Assembly: GCA_009869945.1 (NCBI GenBank) | Contig: WIXG01000007.1 | Coordinates: 124,001 to 188,000 of the forward strand | DNA length: 64,000 bases | Reading direction: 5' to 3' | Origin: Mesaphorura yosii | Lineage: Eukaryota; Arthropoda; Collembola; Poduromorpha; Tullbergiidae | Shown here: one piece after another, positions 22,430-32,324 of the stretch | Numbering within the stretch: the stretch's first letter is position 1 | How the letters are laid out: every line of letters starts with the position of its first letter | The notes under the pieces: model-generated | Database searches by the model: none | What the model was told of the DNA's origin: nothing | Seen by the model: the letters and a program-made list of their open reading frames with translations, nothing else | Made by a program: the position numbers and the translations under genes

Positions 22430-23590
22430 CTACTGTTGGTCAGCAACAGCTCCTGCACCAGCTTTTGGAATGGCGCCTTTATACTTGTACGTTTCGAAGA
22501 ATCCGATACAATACTCCATCGCCAAATATTTGCAATTGAGTTCATCAAAGTCTTTCCGATGACCCTCTTCGCTCTGGCCCTGTCCGGTGATATTCGTACG
22601 GTACATCTTCAGCTGTCCAACCTCGATATGAAGTTGGTGTAGTTCCTGCTCGCGCATTTGGACGTACTCGTTATAAATGTCATGCTTTCCGTACAAAGAC
22701 TCGGCTTCTTTTCGCGAATTCGGGTATGCGAAGGTTGGATCTTTTTTTGCCATCATGTCGATGAGGATAGTCCAACTCTTCATTTCGATGTCGGTGTTGT
22801 CCGCCTCAAAAACTCCTGCAATCCAAAATCGATCATGGTGAATACGGGCTTGCCCACGGCAGACCTAATTGCAGTCAATTTGGAAATTGATTACCCAGGA
22901 AATCATTTTCGGCCTGGAAAAGGTAGCCAAGCCTGAGTAAAGCCGGATCCTCCAAGATTTTCATTGCCTTCTCTAGGCTGCCAGTTTTCAGCAGCATACA
23001 AATGGCAACCTAAACACGACGACGAGTATATAACAATCCAGTGTTGACTGTTTCATTACATTTAATTTCGTTACCGGGAAGCAGACGGTGTAGTATGCCG
23101 TCTTGTATTTCACGATCTCCTGATAGTCCTTCACCGTGAGTTCCAAACACTGACCCCGCAGTGTTCGGATTCCAATTTCGTTGTACAGTTGATTAAACTT
23201 GGCCGCCATGTCCTCGTCATCAAAGTGCTTCTTCGTCAGCTGATAAATGTGGTGAGTGATCCCTATCGCCCATGTGCTCACTAAAGTCGTCCCATGCACA
23301 AGATGCATGCACATCTCACCACGACGGCTGTTTGTCTTGTCAAAAATGTCATCAAGCATCAGGATGGAGAGCTGAAAGAGGTTCAGAATGACACCAACTA
23401 CTTTGACGCGGGCTTCACTCAGCTGGTTCGAGGCGACATGTTTGAAGATTTCGAAACGAAAGTTCTTGCCGGTGGTCTTGTAGTAGGTCACGGGAACCTG
23501 CAGCCATTCCGGAACAAAATCCTGAGATTGTGGGAGTTCGATTTCCATGAGGAAGTTCTCAGATGCGGGAAAAAAATGGGATCCTGGCAT
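22430..23590 (-). CDS. diverged farnesyl diphosphate synthase-like protein (copy A), possible terpene synthase
   Basis: Exons 23075-23590, 22895-23009 and 22430-22815 join in phase to 338 residues; an internal ATG at 23548 (324 residues) matches the start of copy B better. The trans-isoprenyl synthase fold is recognisable: first aspartate motif DDIFD (residues 80-84) followed by RRG, YKTAYYT as in FPPS YKTAFYS, a QAENDFLG segment where FPPS has the second DDxxD, then NTDIEMKSW matching FPPS TDIQDNKCSW. The first metal site is intact and the second is lost. Small residues (S, I) precede DDIFD where animal FPPS has aromatic chain-length residues. It may ionise prenyl diphosphates as a terpene synthase or be a non-catalytic paralog. 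A TATA box lies at 23672. Confidence 0.75.
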
Positions 23591-23671
23591 CAGCCAAATG
23601 ATTACAATGGAATTCTAACGATCCGAATTCACCAGGAGCAGCTCAAAAGAAAGATTAAAGATTTCCTTTTA

Positions 23672-23679
23672 CTTTTATA
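23672..23679 (-). promoter_or_regulatory. TATA box of FPPS-like copy A
   Basis: TATAAAAG on the minus strand, about 80 bases before the first ATG at 23590. The paralog at 26490 has the same octamer at a similar distance, so the promoter was probably duplicated with the gene. Confidence 0.55.
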
Positions 23680-24218
23680 CAGAATTTCGGAGGTGTAGAA
23701 TCGTGGCAGTTGAGGCAATGCAGGTCGATAGTAGATACGTAGATAAGGAAAAGATGTTGCTACACCTTAACTATGCCATTTCCTTGATGTTCGGGACCTC
23801 AACCTTTGAAACTAGCACGAGGATAAAAATGGTCAGCAAAGAAAAATCGTAGAGTTTCCATTCCGTATCTCGCCATTGTTGGCCAGCAGTCTTCGAAAAT
23901 TGTATGAATGATATATGGTCGATTCGACCCGCAATCTGTAATCTCATTTCTCATTCTGTTCCTAGTGACCAAGCAATATGTGAGTACCTTCTAGCTGCTA
24001 ATGAACCTGATTGGCACAGCTTACGTCAGGATAAGTTATAGCCCATAAAGTTTTGAGAGTTAAATTCCATTAGCAATCAGCGTAAGACTCTTCTGTTCAT
24101 CTACTCTTTATTTAGTTCACTTTTTATTCACTATCAACAAATGCAAGGTGATATCGTACAGTTAATTTAATTAATTAATTATCTAGCATTTGGATTCGTC
24201 GCACTTCGGATTGGATGG
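23680..24218. other. intergenic stretch
   Basis: Gap between FPPS-like copy A and the 3' end of the cysteine-rich gene. No gene or repeat was recognised. Confidence 0.4.
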
Positions 24219-25865
24219 TCAGCAGTTTGAGCCTGCCGCATTCTTCTTCCCGTTGACCTTGCCCAAAGAGCGAACCAAGCACGGACGTCTTGAACATCTA
24301 CATCCCTCCTTCCTTCTTTGAGTGCAGGATGGGAGCTTAATTTGACGTCCACGTGTGGGTCTTGCGCATGAAGTCTTGCAGGTTCCACGATCTTGAGGCT
24401 CCCATTCTTTTGGAATCATGACATGACAAATGCAATTTGATTTGCATGAGTACAGAGGGTTCAACTCGATGCTGACGCCGCAACCATTATCGCCACCGCA
24501 CTCTAGTTGCGGGGCAGTGCATGGTCCTGACACCGAAAATTCAGCGTCGCCGCACTTAATCGGGTAGCAAAGCGGTGCACTCGGTATTGGGTACGTCGTC
24601 ATCTTCTCTCTGCACCGGCTCTTCCGTTGGAGATGCGCGTAATAATGTGGCCGTCTTGAACTTTCACATCTCGTACGAGTGCACAAACCGCAGGAGCAAT
24701 TTGGTGCATGAAGCGCCTGCGCACAGTCTTGTGAATTTGCGAAATAGCAACAGCTGCTGGGTTCCGCTCTTTGTTTTGGGGCACACTGGTTGACGGGGAT
24801 ATCATTTCCAAAAGCATCGGGCCAATATGTTGACATTACCGGTGCGGCTCCTTGTTGCGTACATGAAGAAGAAGGAAGTCCTACTCCAGCGCAATTACCA
24901 TTGGCGGCAGTGTTGTTACTCATGTCAATTACACAGTGACCTGTGGGCTGCTGCTTTATCTCGTCTCCCAATCTGAATACATGATGGCACGGAACTTGAT
25001 TAGATTGCTCAGGATTTGCGAGATCTGGCAATGACACAAGAACATTTGGTTGAGTGCAGCAGGATTGGCCAAAATTCTCAACAGAATCGCAGTCATTTTG
25101 ACGAGCACCAGAACAGTTCGCTTCACTTTTCTGCTGGCCACATTTTCTGGAAGAAGACTTTGGATCTTGATCTTGACAAGCCATATCATGGTTATAAGCT
25201 GGCATGTCACATCGTTTCTTGCAAAGAACGCATTGACAATCTTGGAAATTGTTTCCAGAACCACATGAAGACACGGAACAAGTATTCTTATTTTCACGGC
25301 CCTCATTACATTGATCTTGCTCCACAATTTGTTCTTGAACACAGTTTTGGTTCTCGATGTTACAAGGAACTTCTTGTGGGCCAACCTCAAAGTAAGCTGC
25401 GTTGCATCTATTGCCCTTTGCTTTTGATGCACAGATGCCACAATCATTCTTATCCTGATAGCCACAGCCGCAGTCATTACAAATGTACAGCTGTCTTCCA
25501 TTTTGATCCATGCACGAAGACTGTTCTTGCAAGTTGCAATGTAGCTTATTAACATTACGATGTTCATAACATCCTCCATCAGAGATGATCTTAATTCGAG
25601 CGCCTTCACGTTTCAGTTGATTGTACAGATTGCGATTTGGTGGTTTGTACTCAATTTCTTTCATTGCTGCTTCGGTTGGAATGTATCTCCAATCTTGTGT
25701 GCAGCAGTGATTTTCAGTGCGGAAATTCGGGTGGTAAATTGATGAGCGCATCGGATGTTGTGGTGGACACAAGCGCGGTTTGTTGGGGCATGTCTGCTGG
25801 GGGCAGAGAGCTCGGCGAACTTTCATGTTTTCATTAGTGATCTTGAGCTTCATACAATCATCCAT
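24219..25865 (-). CDS. very cysteine-rich protein of unknown family (548 aa)
   Basis: An uninterrupted single-exon ORF from the ATG at 25865. About 58 of 548 residues are Cys, in many local patterns (CNDCGCG, CQCVLCKKRC, CSCGLCTRTRC, CRCSRRPC). There is no N-terminal signal peptide or membrane span, so a cytosolic or structural location is more likely than secretion. The N-terminal 110 residues are less Cys-rich and contain aromatic and basic stretches; the C-terminus is strongly basic. It is reminiscent in composition only of sperm-tail or other disulfide- or metal-rich structural proteins. It lies between two FPPS-like paralogs on the same strand. The long frame, sustained composition and clean start support a real gene; no function is assigned. 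Confidence 0.65.
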   Translation of the reverse strand: MDDCMKLKITNENMKVRRALCPQQTCPNKPRLCPPQHPMRSSIYHPNFRTENHCCTQDWRYIPTEAAMKEIEYKPPNRNLYNQLKREGARIKIISDGGCYEHRNVNKLHCNLQEQSSCMDQNGRQLYICNDCGCGYQDKNDCGICASKAKGNRCNAAYFEVGPQEVPCNIENQNCVQEQIVEQDQCNEGRENKNTCSVSSCGSGNNFQDCQCVLCKKRCDMPAYNHDMACQDQDPKSSSRKCGQQKSEANCSGARQNDCDSVENFGQSCCTQPNVLVSLPDLANPEQSNQVPCHHVFRLGDEIKQQPTGHCVIDMSNNTAANGNCAGVGLPSSSCTQQGAAPVMSTYWPDAFGNDIPVNQCAPKQRAEPSSCCYFANSQDCAQALHAPNCSCGLCTRTRCESSRRPHYYAHLQRKSRCREKMTTYPIPSAPLCYPIKCGDAEFSVSGPCTAPQLECGGDNGCGVSIELNPLYSCKSNCICHVMIPKEWEPQDRGTCKTSCARPTRGRQIKLPSCTQRRKEGCRCSRRPCLVRSLGKVNGKKNAAGSNC

Positions 25866-26489
25866 GGCGTAATGAAGCAGGATACCTGAAATAGTTCAAG
25901 CATATGCGATCTTAGTGCTACGTTTGAAACAACCGCTTTGAAGACTGGAAATGATGTACGACGGTCTAAGGTACGGCCCTCTCCAGGATCTTCAAAACTC
26001 ACCTCAATCGTTCCTCCGAATCAGATCTACAATTCGTATCCAGTAGAACTAATTTTGTAATTTCTATCAGCGGAGCGCAAGTGCACCAATCACAAGCGAA
26101 GCCTTTGACGTGATTGCGCCGAGTCGTCCAGAAACAAAGCCAGAAAAAACTGTGTTACAGATTACGTACAAGAGCAAAAATCCGAAAGTTGATACGGCGT
26201 AGACAGCAACAATGTAATAATGTTGTCCCAGCAATTTAAGCTGCAATGTTGATGTTGCAAGGGCCGCATAGCAGAAAGGCGATAATACTTTTAATTACAG
26301 AAGAAATATACTGTCGCATCATCATAGAAAAGAGTCTCAATGGGGTAATTTGTGAATTTACCGCGAGTTTTTATTAAAACTCCAAGAATTCAATACACTT
26401 CACGTAATTTTACATGAATGGCTAATGATTTGTTTATTCAGCTGAATTGTTGCGCCTTCATCAGCCAACGTGACATCGCGTCCTCGTGT
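25866..26489. other. intergenic stretch
   Basis: Between the 3' end of FPPS-like copy B and the start of the cysteine-rich gene. No gene recognised. Confidence 0.4.
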
Positions 26490-27586
26490 CTACTTCTTGA
26501 CCTCGCCCTTCTTTTGTGCCGCCGTCGCCTGCTCGTTAGTCAATGCCTTCTGTTGTTCTCCACCTTCGTACTTGTACTTCATGACCTCAAAGTACTCCAA
26601 GCCATACTCGAGCACACGGAGTTTAGCATCGAATATTTCCGGCGGTCCACCACCTTTCAACTGTGACATTTTCATGCTCATTAACTCATACTTCAAGCTC
26701 TGCACGCCTTCCTCGCGCTTCTTCAAGTACGAGTCGTAGATTTTGTGCTTCTCGAGCAGCTCAATAGTCTCCTCCTTAGTTTTGGGGTAGACAAATTTGT
26801 CGCCCATGGCCTTGCACAGCAGGTCGATCAAAACGGTCCAATTCTGTGCTTCGATGTCCTTATTGGCTTCAGTGTGGAAATCTGCATTGAGGAAATGACG
26901 AGAAATTAAGGAAATCACAGATTATCTGCACGTGCTAGAAACATTGTGCTCGTGTGCCTTGCCTTACCAATGAATTCTGTCTCAGCCTGGAGCAGGAACC
27001 CGAACTCGAGCAAATCGTCGTCTTCAAGAAGTCTCAGCACCTTCTGCAGGTCGTCCGTCTTCTCGAGTGCGAAAAGTGCGACCGGGAAACTTGCCACGTA
27101 GCATGCGACGTTTCGAGTCAGAATTTCACGATAGTTTCGGTTCGGTTTCTTCTTTTCGTCCTCCAAATGCTTCTGGAGGTCTTCAAAACTTTTGACTTCA
27201 TTCGCGTCGTAGTCAATGGAACGCGTGCCCAACTCGTTGTACACTTGAATGTACCTGAATGCCAACTCATCAGGGGCCACGTTCTCCGAAATTATTTTGT
27301 AGATGTAATGAGAGATCCCAAGCGCCCAAACCCCTACCTCACGCGCAGTGTGCTCCAAGTGAATGGTCTTGAGCCCGCAACGAATTTCGACCTCGTGTGT
27401 CAAGTCGTCGAGCATTATCGAAGATAGTTGCAGCAGTTGTAGTATGGTCGTGACGAGTTTGTATGTCTTACCATGAACTTTGTCCTTGCAGATGAGTTGA
27501 TAAAGTTCCAGGCGCAGATCCTTTCCAAGGGTCGGATAATACTTTAAGGGGATTTCCAACCATGACGGGACATTTTCCAACTCCAT
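26490..27586 (-). CDS. diverged farnesyl diphosphate synthase-like protein (copy B)
   Basis: Exons 26968-27586 and 26490-26881 join in phase 1 to 336 residues. It is clearly paralogous to copy A (start MELENVPSWLEIPLKYY, end ...LEYGLEYFEVMKYK). The first aspartate motif is degraded to DDLTH (residues 60-64) followed by RCG instead of RRG. The second aspartate region is QAETEFID, and the following TDI..K-SW block is KDIEAQNW. Both metal sites are therefore altered, more than in copy A. The introns differ: the intron after FPV in copy A is absent here, while the phase-1 intron after the second motif is shared. Either a new enzyme activity or a non-catalytic isoprenyl-binding protein is possible. 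Confidence 0.75.
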
Positions 27587-27669
27587 GCTTGATTATGCAA
27601 ATTGGGCCACTACTCAAACGGAAGATTTTACTGCAGGAAGTTCAAATGAAACCTAAACTTATGAAGGCG

Positions 27670-27677
27670 CTTTTATA
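27670..27677 (-). promoter_or_regulatory. TATA box of FPPS-like copy B
   Basis: TATAAAAG on the minus strand, about 84 bases before the ATG at 27586, matching the arrangement upstream of copy A. Confidence 0.55.
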
Positions 27678-28352
27678 AGAACCACGGACCACACAGTGAC
27701 TACGACGTCATCATGGTGGCCATTGACAGAAAAGTGGTACGATTCAAATATCTGCAAGCTGATTCGCCATGGACAATTGCATGAGACCATATCATACGAG
27801 CAGGAAGTTCATATTTTCTTAACGTGTGCTGAAAACTACTAACGCTTTTACGTCCAAAATCTGAGCAGAAATGCTGGTATGAAATCCATGAATTTCCGCG
27901 AATGACGGGGGATTACTCCATGAGATAAATTTACTGGCAGCATACCAAAAGAGCGCAACAGGCGTCTTCATTAAAAGATTTAATTAAGGAAAAGTGCTTC
28001 TTCGCATGGTTGCCTTGACTTGATTAGTAATGAGACTCATGACGCAATCTTTGTACGAAAAAGAACTTGAGCAGAGAAAAATTATAATTTGATACTTTTC
28101 TCACATTGTACTTGGCTGTACTGTAAAAATGTACACTAAACATTGTGGTTGTGCAGCACAATGTTGTTAATTAACAGATTTTCTTCCTTAAATTGTTTAC
28201 AAGAACAGGCAGAGGGCAGGAAATATTTGTATTAACTCATCCAGACAGTTGCCGATTCATCAGTCTTGATACAAAGTTTGGCATCAATCGACAGTATTTT
28301 CTTATTTTCAGACTTACTTACTCAGTTCGTTTTACTCGCCGGAATTTTCCGA
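27678..28352. other. intergenic stretch
   Basis: Divergent spacer between FPPS-like copy B (minus) and the shortened P450 (plus). Nothing else recognised. Confidence 0.4.
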
Positions 28353-29495
28353 ATGCTTGCCCAATCGTTTTTGCTCTGCGGGGTCGGAATTTTGTTATTT
28401 GGCTTGCTGCTAATGCACTTCCTTTCAAGGCCAATGAAGTTTCCACCAGGTAGGCGTGCTATTCGCAAAATTCTCGTCATTTTGAACTTGATTGTGGTCC
28501 AAAGCAAGGTCCTTCAATCTATTAAGAGCAGTAGTCCTAAGTAATCTTCGTCCAAAGTATAAACCTCAACTGCATGGAAATTGTGATTTTCATTACAGGT
28601 CCTCTGCGTTTGCCAATTATTGGTTCCATTCTGTTAATTAATCTTCCCGTTCAGGAAGGTTCCCTCCAACTTTTCAATTATGGACCGATGTTCAGTGTCT
28701 ACTTCGGCAATTATCCGAAATTCCGTCTGTAATTCCTTCAGCCATCACACCTGGAGTTAAACTGTGTATGCACTCTTTTCTCACAGTGTAGTGGTCCTCT
28801 GCGATCTGACCCTCATACGAGATGCGTTTAAGAATGAGAAATTTTGTGGACGCCCAAGTCTGCGTCCTATGCGCGATTTATCTTATCTAAAAGACGTGGC
28901 GCCTTTAGGTAACCTACTAATTGGATTTATGTGCACTTTTCTGGAACGCTGAGTTGACCTTGTACTTGGCTTTTGCTTTTATAAGGCGTCGGGTTGGTCA
29001 GGTCATGGTCAGAGCAACGGAGATTCGCGTTGAGGGCACTCGTCGGATTCTATAAGAACTCAATGGAAGACATAATAATGGAAGAAATTCATGAGCTCAT
29101 GCAAGGTTTCAAGGATCACAGATACTGGCGAGATCCCAACGTGTTTCGACCTGACAGATTTATGAGCACGGAATGCAAACTCGTCAAACCGGAGACAGTG
29201 ATTCCGTTCTCAATGGGTAAGTCAAATAGCTCCATGTACTCGTATGAATTGGTCTTCATAGTACGGTATTTTAATTCTAGGTAAAAGTGTTTGTCCTGTG
29301 GCAGCCTTGGCTCGAGATCAGTTGTTCCTTTTCTTCGGTGCTATCTTTCAGCAGCCCCGTATTGGCGTGGATCCGAACCAACCACCGAACGCAGCAATGG
29401 AGCCCAATCATGGAATCATTTCAAAACCAAAGGTTTTACTTAAACTGAGAAATATAGCTGACTTCGAGACAGTTGGTAATGGGTTGTGCCAGTGA
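28353..29495 (+). pseudogene. cytochrome P450 (clan 2-like) with internal deletion
   Basis: Exons 28353-28449, 28599-28728, 28787-28908, 28986-29216 and 29281-29495 join in phase to 264 residues, about half a normal P450. The start is typical: a membrane anchor, then PMKFPPGP and LPIIGS. The C-helix region WSEQRRFALRAL and SMEDIIMEEI follow. Then the sequence jumps to YWRDPNVFRPDRF, just before the heme loop, so the I-helix (A/GGxxT) and K-helix (ExxR) are absent. The heme loop reads PFSMGKSVCPVAALARDQLF, keeping the cysteine but not the usual Arg and second Gly. The frame has no stops and all splice signals are good. It is probably a recently disabled copy made by an in-frame deletion. It cannot be an active monooxygenase. 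Confidence 0.8.
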
Positions 29496-29518
29496 ATATT
29501 TTGCGTGGAAAATTTACG

Positions 29519-29524
29519 AATAAA
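29519..29524 (+). terminator. poly(A) signal AATAAA of the P450 copy
   Basis: Canonical hexamer 24 bases after the stop codon of the shortened P450. Confidence 0.45.
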
Positions 29525-29929
29525 TTCTTTGAGCATGCATTCGTTGTCGTATATTAGATGGATTAAATGCCGACAAGAAAGCCTGACTTAGATTGAATTG
29601 AATTTGAGACATACTTTTATGATATGGTTCAATCTTCGAAGTTCTCTCACAAACGCGTACGTATGCAGCCGTGTTCTCGCGTGAGGTTTATGTTCTGATT
29701 AGCAGATTAAAGTAAGAACTCATGCAAGCGAATTATCCAGCGAAGGGCAATCAATTGACGGCCACTTTTTTGGCAAACAATAACCAGCGACCCTTTGGAG
29801 GAACACCACCAACCACTGTAGCCCATAGCCTTCGAATTTGAAGCGTTTGAATTGGACCCGAATCATTCACTGACATGGATGCCCGGTTCTATAAAGAAAC
29901 TAGCATACGGCCTGAACCAATAACCTTGT

Positions 29930-30108
29930 CAGAAAATTACGAGGTTAATGGCTAATCAGTATAAAGTTAAATTGTTTCGGTCGTTTGCAAACTGCGCGTC
30001 TTTTCGGCACAAACTCGAACCGTTTGGCTATCTTCGTAAACTGACAACTGTCCTTGTTATGTCACTCATACTTGAAACTATTTGCACAATTCTCGTGTTA
30101 ACCAGGTA
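29930..30108 (+). pseudogene. terminal-exon relic of a chemoreceptor
   Basis: An open stretch resembles the last exon of the receptors that follow: LFRSFANCASFRHKLEPFGYLRKLTTV then CTILVLTR and TAA. The receptor at 30537 has TNCASFRYKIGSFGYLQK and CTILILTK at the same place. No upstream exons are found between it and the P450 copy, so it is an isolated gene fragment at the edge of the array. Confidence 0.7.
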
Positions 30109-30536
30109 AGCATAAGTAATCTGGGATCGTACGTGATCCAATTTGCTAAATTTAATGTGCGCTGTTCTTAAGGCATCTGCATAGATACCAAGGGTAGGTT
30201 AGTACAGTAAATTGAAAAGAAAAGTACGACACGAACCAATTATCAAATCATTGCAAATATTGGTCGGATTCGTAAGGTCAAAACGAGACATGTATTGTAC
30301 CCAAAATCTTCGATGTAACAAGACACGGGGTATTTTTCGAGCTCAAATGATTGTTTTTAATCACAAGTTCCAACTAATCGAATCTTAACCAAAACGTGCT
30401 ATAGTAAGAAAATTACCTACTACACGAATGTCCTATAACTGGACCCGACTTGAATAATAAAATCCGATACTTCATAATCTAGTTCACAGTCCAATGTTGA
30501 CTTATCGTGATTGGAACACAAATCTCGGGTCTGATC
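30109..30536. other. intergenic stretch inside the chemoreceptor array
   Basis: Between the receptor relic and the first intact receptor gene. No gene recognised. Confidence 0.4.
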
Positions 30537-31968
30537 ATGGAGCTCTACACGCGCTATTTTCAGGAAGAATTTGGCCGCTTCCGCAGTCAAAGGTTGCAAA
30601 ATGGTCCTTCACCCGTCATTGCAGCTGTAGCTGGCATCAGTGACAGCAAATTTCATGAATCCTCAAGGTTACGTTATCAGCAACTGGACAGGTTCATTAA
30701 TTTTGCCTTCATATTGGGCGCTATCCCAATTTTTTGGGATCGGCAAACAAAGAAGGCGAGAGTAACGACCAACATTTGGCTAATTATACGGTGGATGGCA
30801 ACAATCTTCCTGATCATTGTCGGGGACTTTTCACTTATCGTGGCATACGCAACGGAAGTCTCCCGAAATGGGTTTCAAGCTCAGTTAGTTAATTGGCACT
30901 CAATAGCGCAACTTATCACCACTTTGTCGTGTACTCTAACAATTCCATTCCATTTTCACAGTGGAATTCAGCGGACGGAGTTGGTTGAGCTGTTAAATGC
31001 GCTGATTGGGTTTTGGGACCAATTTTCAGGTACTCATATCATTGATCTCACCTCCTTTCCGCCTTTTAATACCTGTTTGAACTGAATTTTATTGTCCTGC
31101 AGTTAATTTTATCCTACTTCACAAGCGTCGTTGGGTTGAAGTGCTTGTTGGTCGCATTATAAAGTTCGCTTACTGGGGCGTGATATTCTCCGCCGTTTAT
31201 GCAACTCCGTCATACCTTCTACGTTGTAATTTACATATGCTCAGTCCGGTACTGCCCGTCTGTTTCAACTTTGGGTCAGATCCATACATCTGGTGGTACT
31301 TGTATCCCGTGCATTTTTGGAGCATGTTTCTGCTCCAAGCTGGCTGGACGCTGTGCATGGGCACATCTCTTTTTGTGTTCGTAGTCATAATTACCTTGAG
31401 CGTGTTCCCACATACGATTCTACAACAAATCTCGTAAGAAAAAAAATCCGTGAACAATTCCTTTGCTCAATTCAGGATTTTAAGATTCTCTTCATATTTC
31501 AGGACGAACAATGCATCGATCCCTAAGCATATTTGGATCCAAGTGTTTCGTAGCCTCCAAGTGCTCTCCGAATGCACAAATTCGTGCCTGGCTCCCTTCA
31601 TTTCCCCGTACTTATTTGGTATATGCTTCGGAGCCTCAGTCGCCTCATTGCCTGCAGCCATCAGAATGGAAAGCCTGGTTATCAGATTGGGTCTTATGTA
31701 CGCGTTCTTTGTGGTTGCTGTTTTGCTTCTAGGCTTCGTCAGCTTTGGTGGTGTAACGAACGCCTCATGGCAGCGATTGGTCAAAGCGAAAATGCTTGCA
31801 ACGTGTACAAAAAGCCCATACGAGAAAAAATTGATGATATCTTTCACAAATTGTGCATCGTTTCGTTACAAGATAGGATCATTCGGCTACTTGCAGAAAA
31901 TGACAATTGTCCATGTCTCGTCCACGATGATTGAAGTGGCTTGTACGATTCTCATATTGACAAAGTAA
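30537..31968 (+). CDS. seven-transmembrane chemoreceptor (gustatory-receptor-like), array gene 1
   Basis: Exons 30537-31029, 31103-31433 and 31503-31968 join in phases 1 and 2 to 429 residues. Start is the ATG at 30537 (MELYTRYFQEE). Shared features of the array: an N-terminal block with GAIPIFWD before the first span, FHFHSGIQRTELVELLNALIGFW between early spans, a PVCFNFGSDPYIWW-type extracellular loop, and the ending NCASFRYKIGSFGYLQK...CTILILTK. Seven or so hydrophobic segments are seen. This ending differs from the TYhhhhhQF tail of standard gustatory receptors, so it is placed in a diverged branch of that superfamily. Likely a ligand-gated channel in sensory neurons. Confidence 0.75.
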
Positions 31969-32324
31969 ATAAACTAAAGGCGTTTTAGAAATTGCTCCAA
32001 ACATATAAAATAAACAAGGGATACGGAGATGTGTCCTCTACATGGGTTGCAATTATAGAACTTGGAAGTATTCCATAATGACATATCAATTCCCATTCCC
32101 AATGAATTGCGCTCACATGCTTTAAAGCAGTTTTGATATAAAAACGTGGTCAAATGATTATTTTCGATAGTGCAAGGACAATATAGAAATGGAAGCAAGT
32201 TTGTTTCAAGCTAATTTGTTTATCGTCTCAAAGTTCAAGCCAAAAAAATCGTTGTTTCTAGAAGTAATTACTTTCTTCCTAACCCAATTTGTTCTTGATT
32301 TAGTTGAATTGAGTTCCTGAAACA
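31969..32324. other. spacer between array genes 1 and 2
   Basis: About 350 bases, with no gene or repeat recognised. Confidence 0.4.

Noticed and set aside
24956-25609. A 217-codon minus-strand frame and a 178-codon plus-strand frame (25016-25552) inside the cysteine-rich gene
   Set aside because: Both overlap the longer 548-codon frame and have shadow-like composition without motifs, signal peptide or splice signals.
26954-27427. 157-codon plus-strand frame opposite FPPS-like copy B
   Set aside because: Antisense shadow of a well-supported exon.
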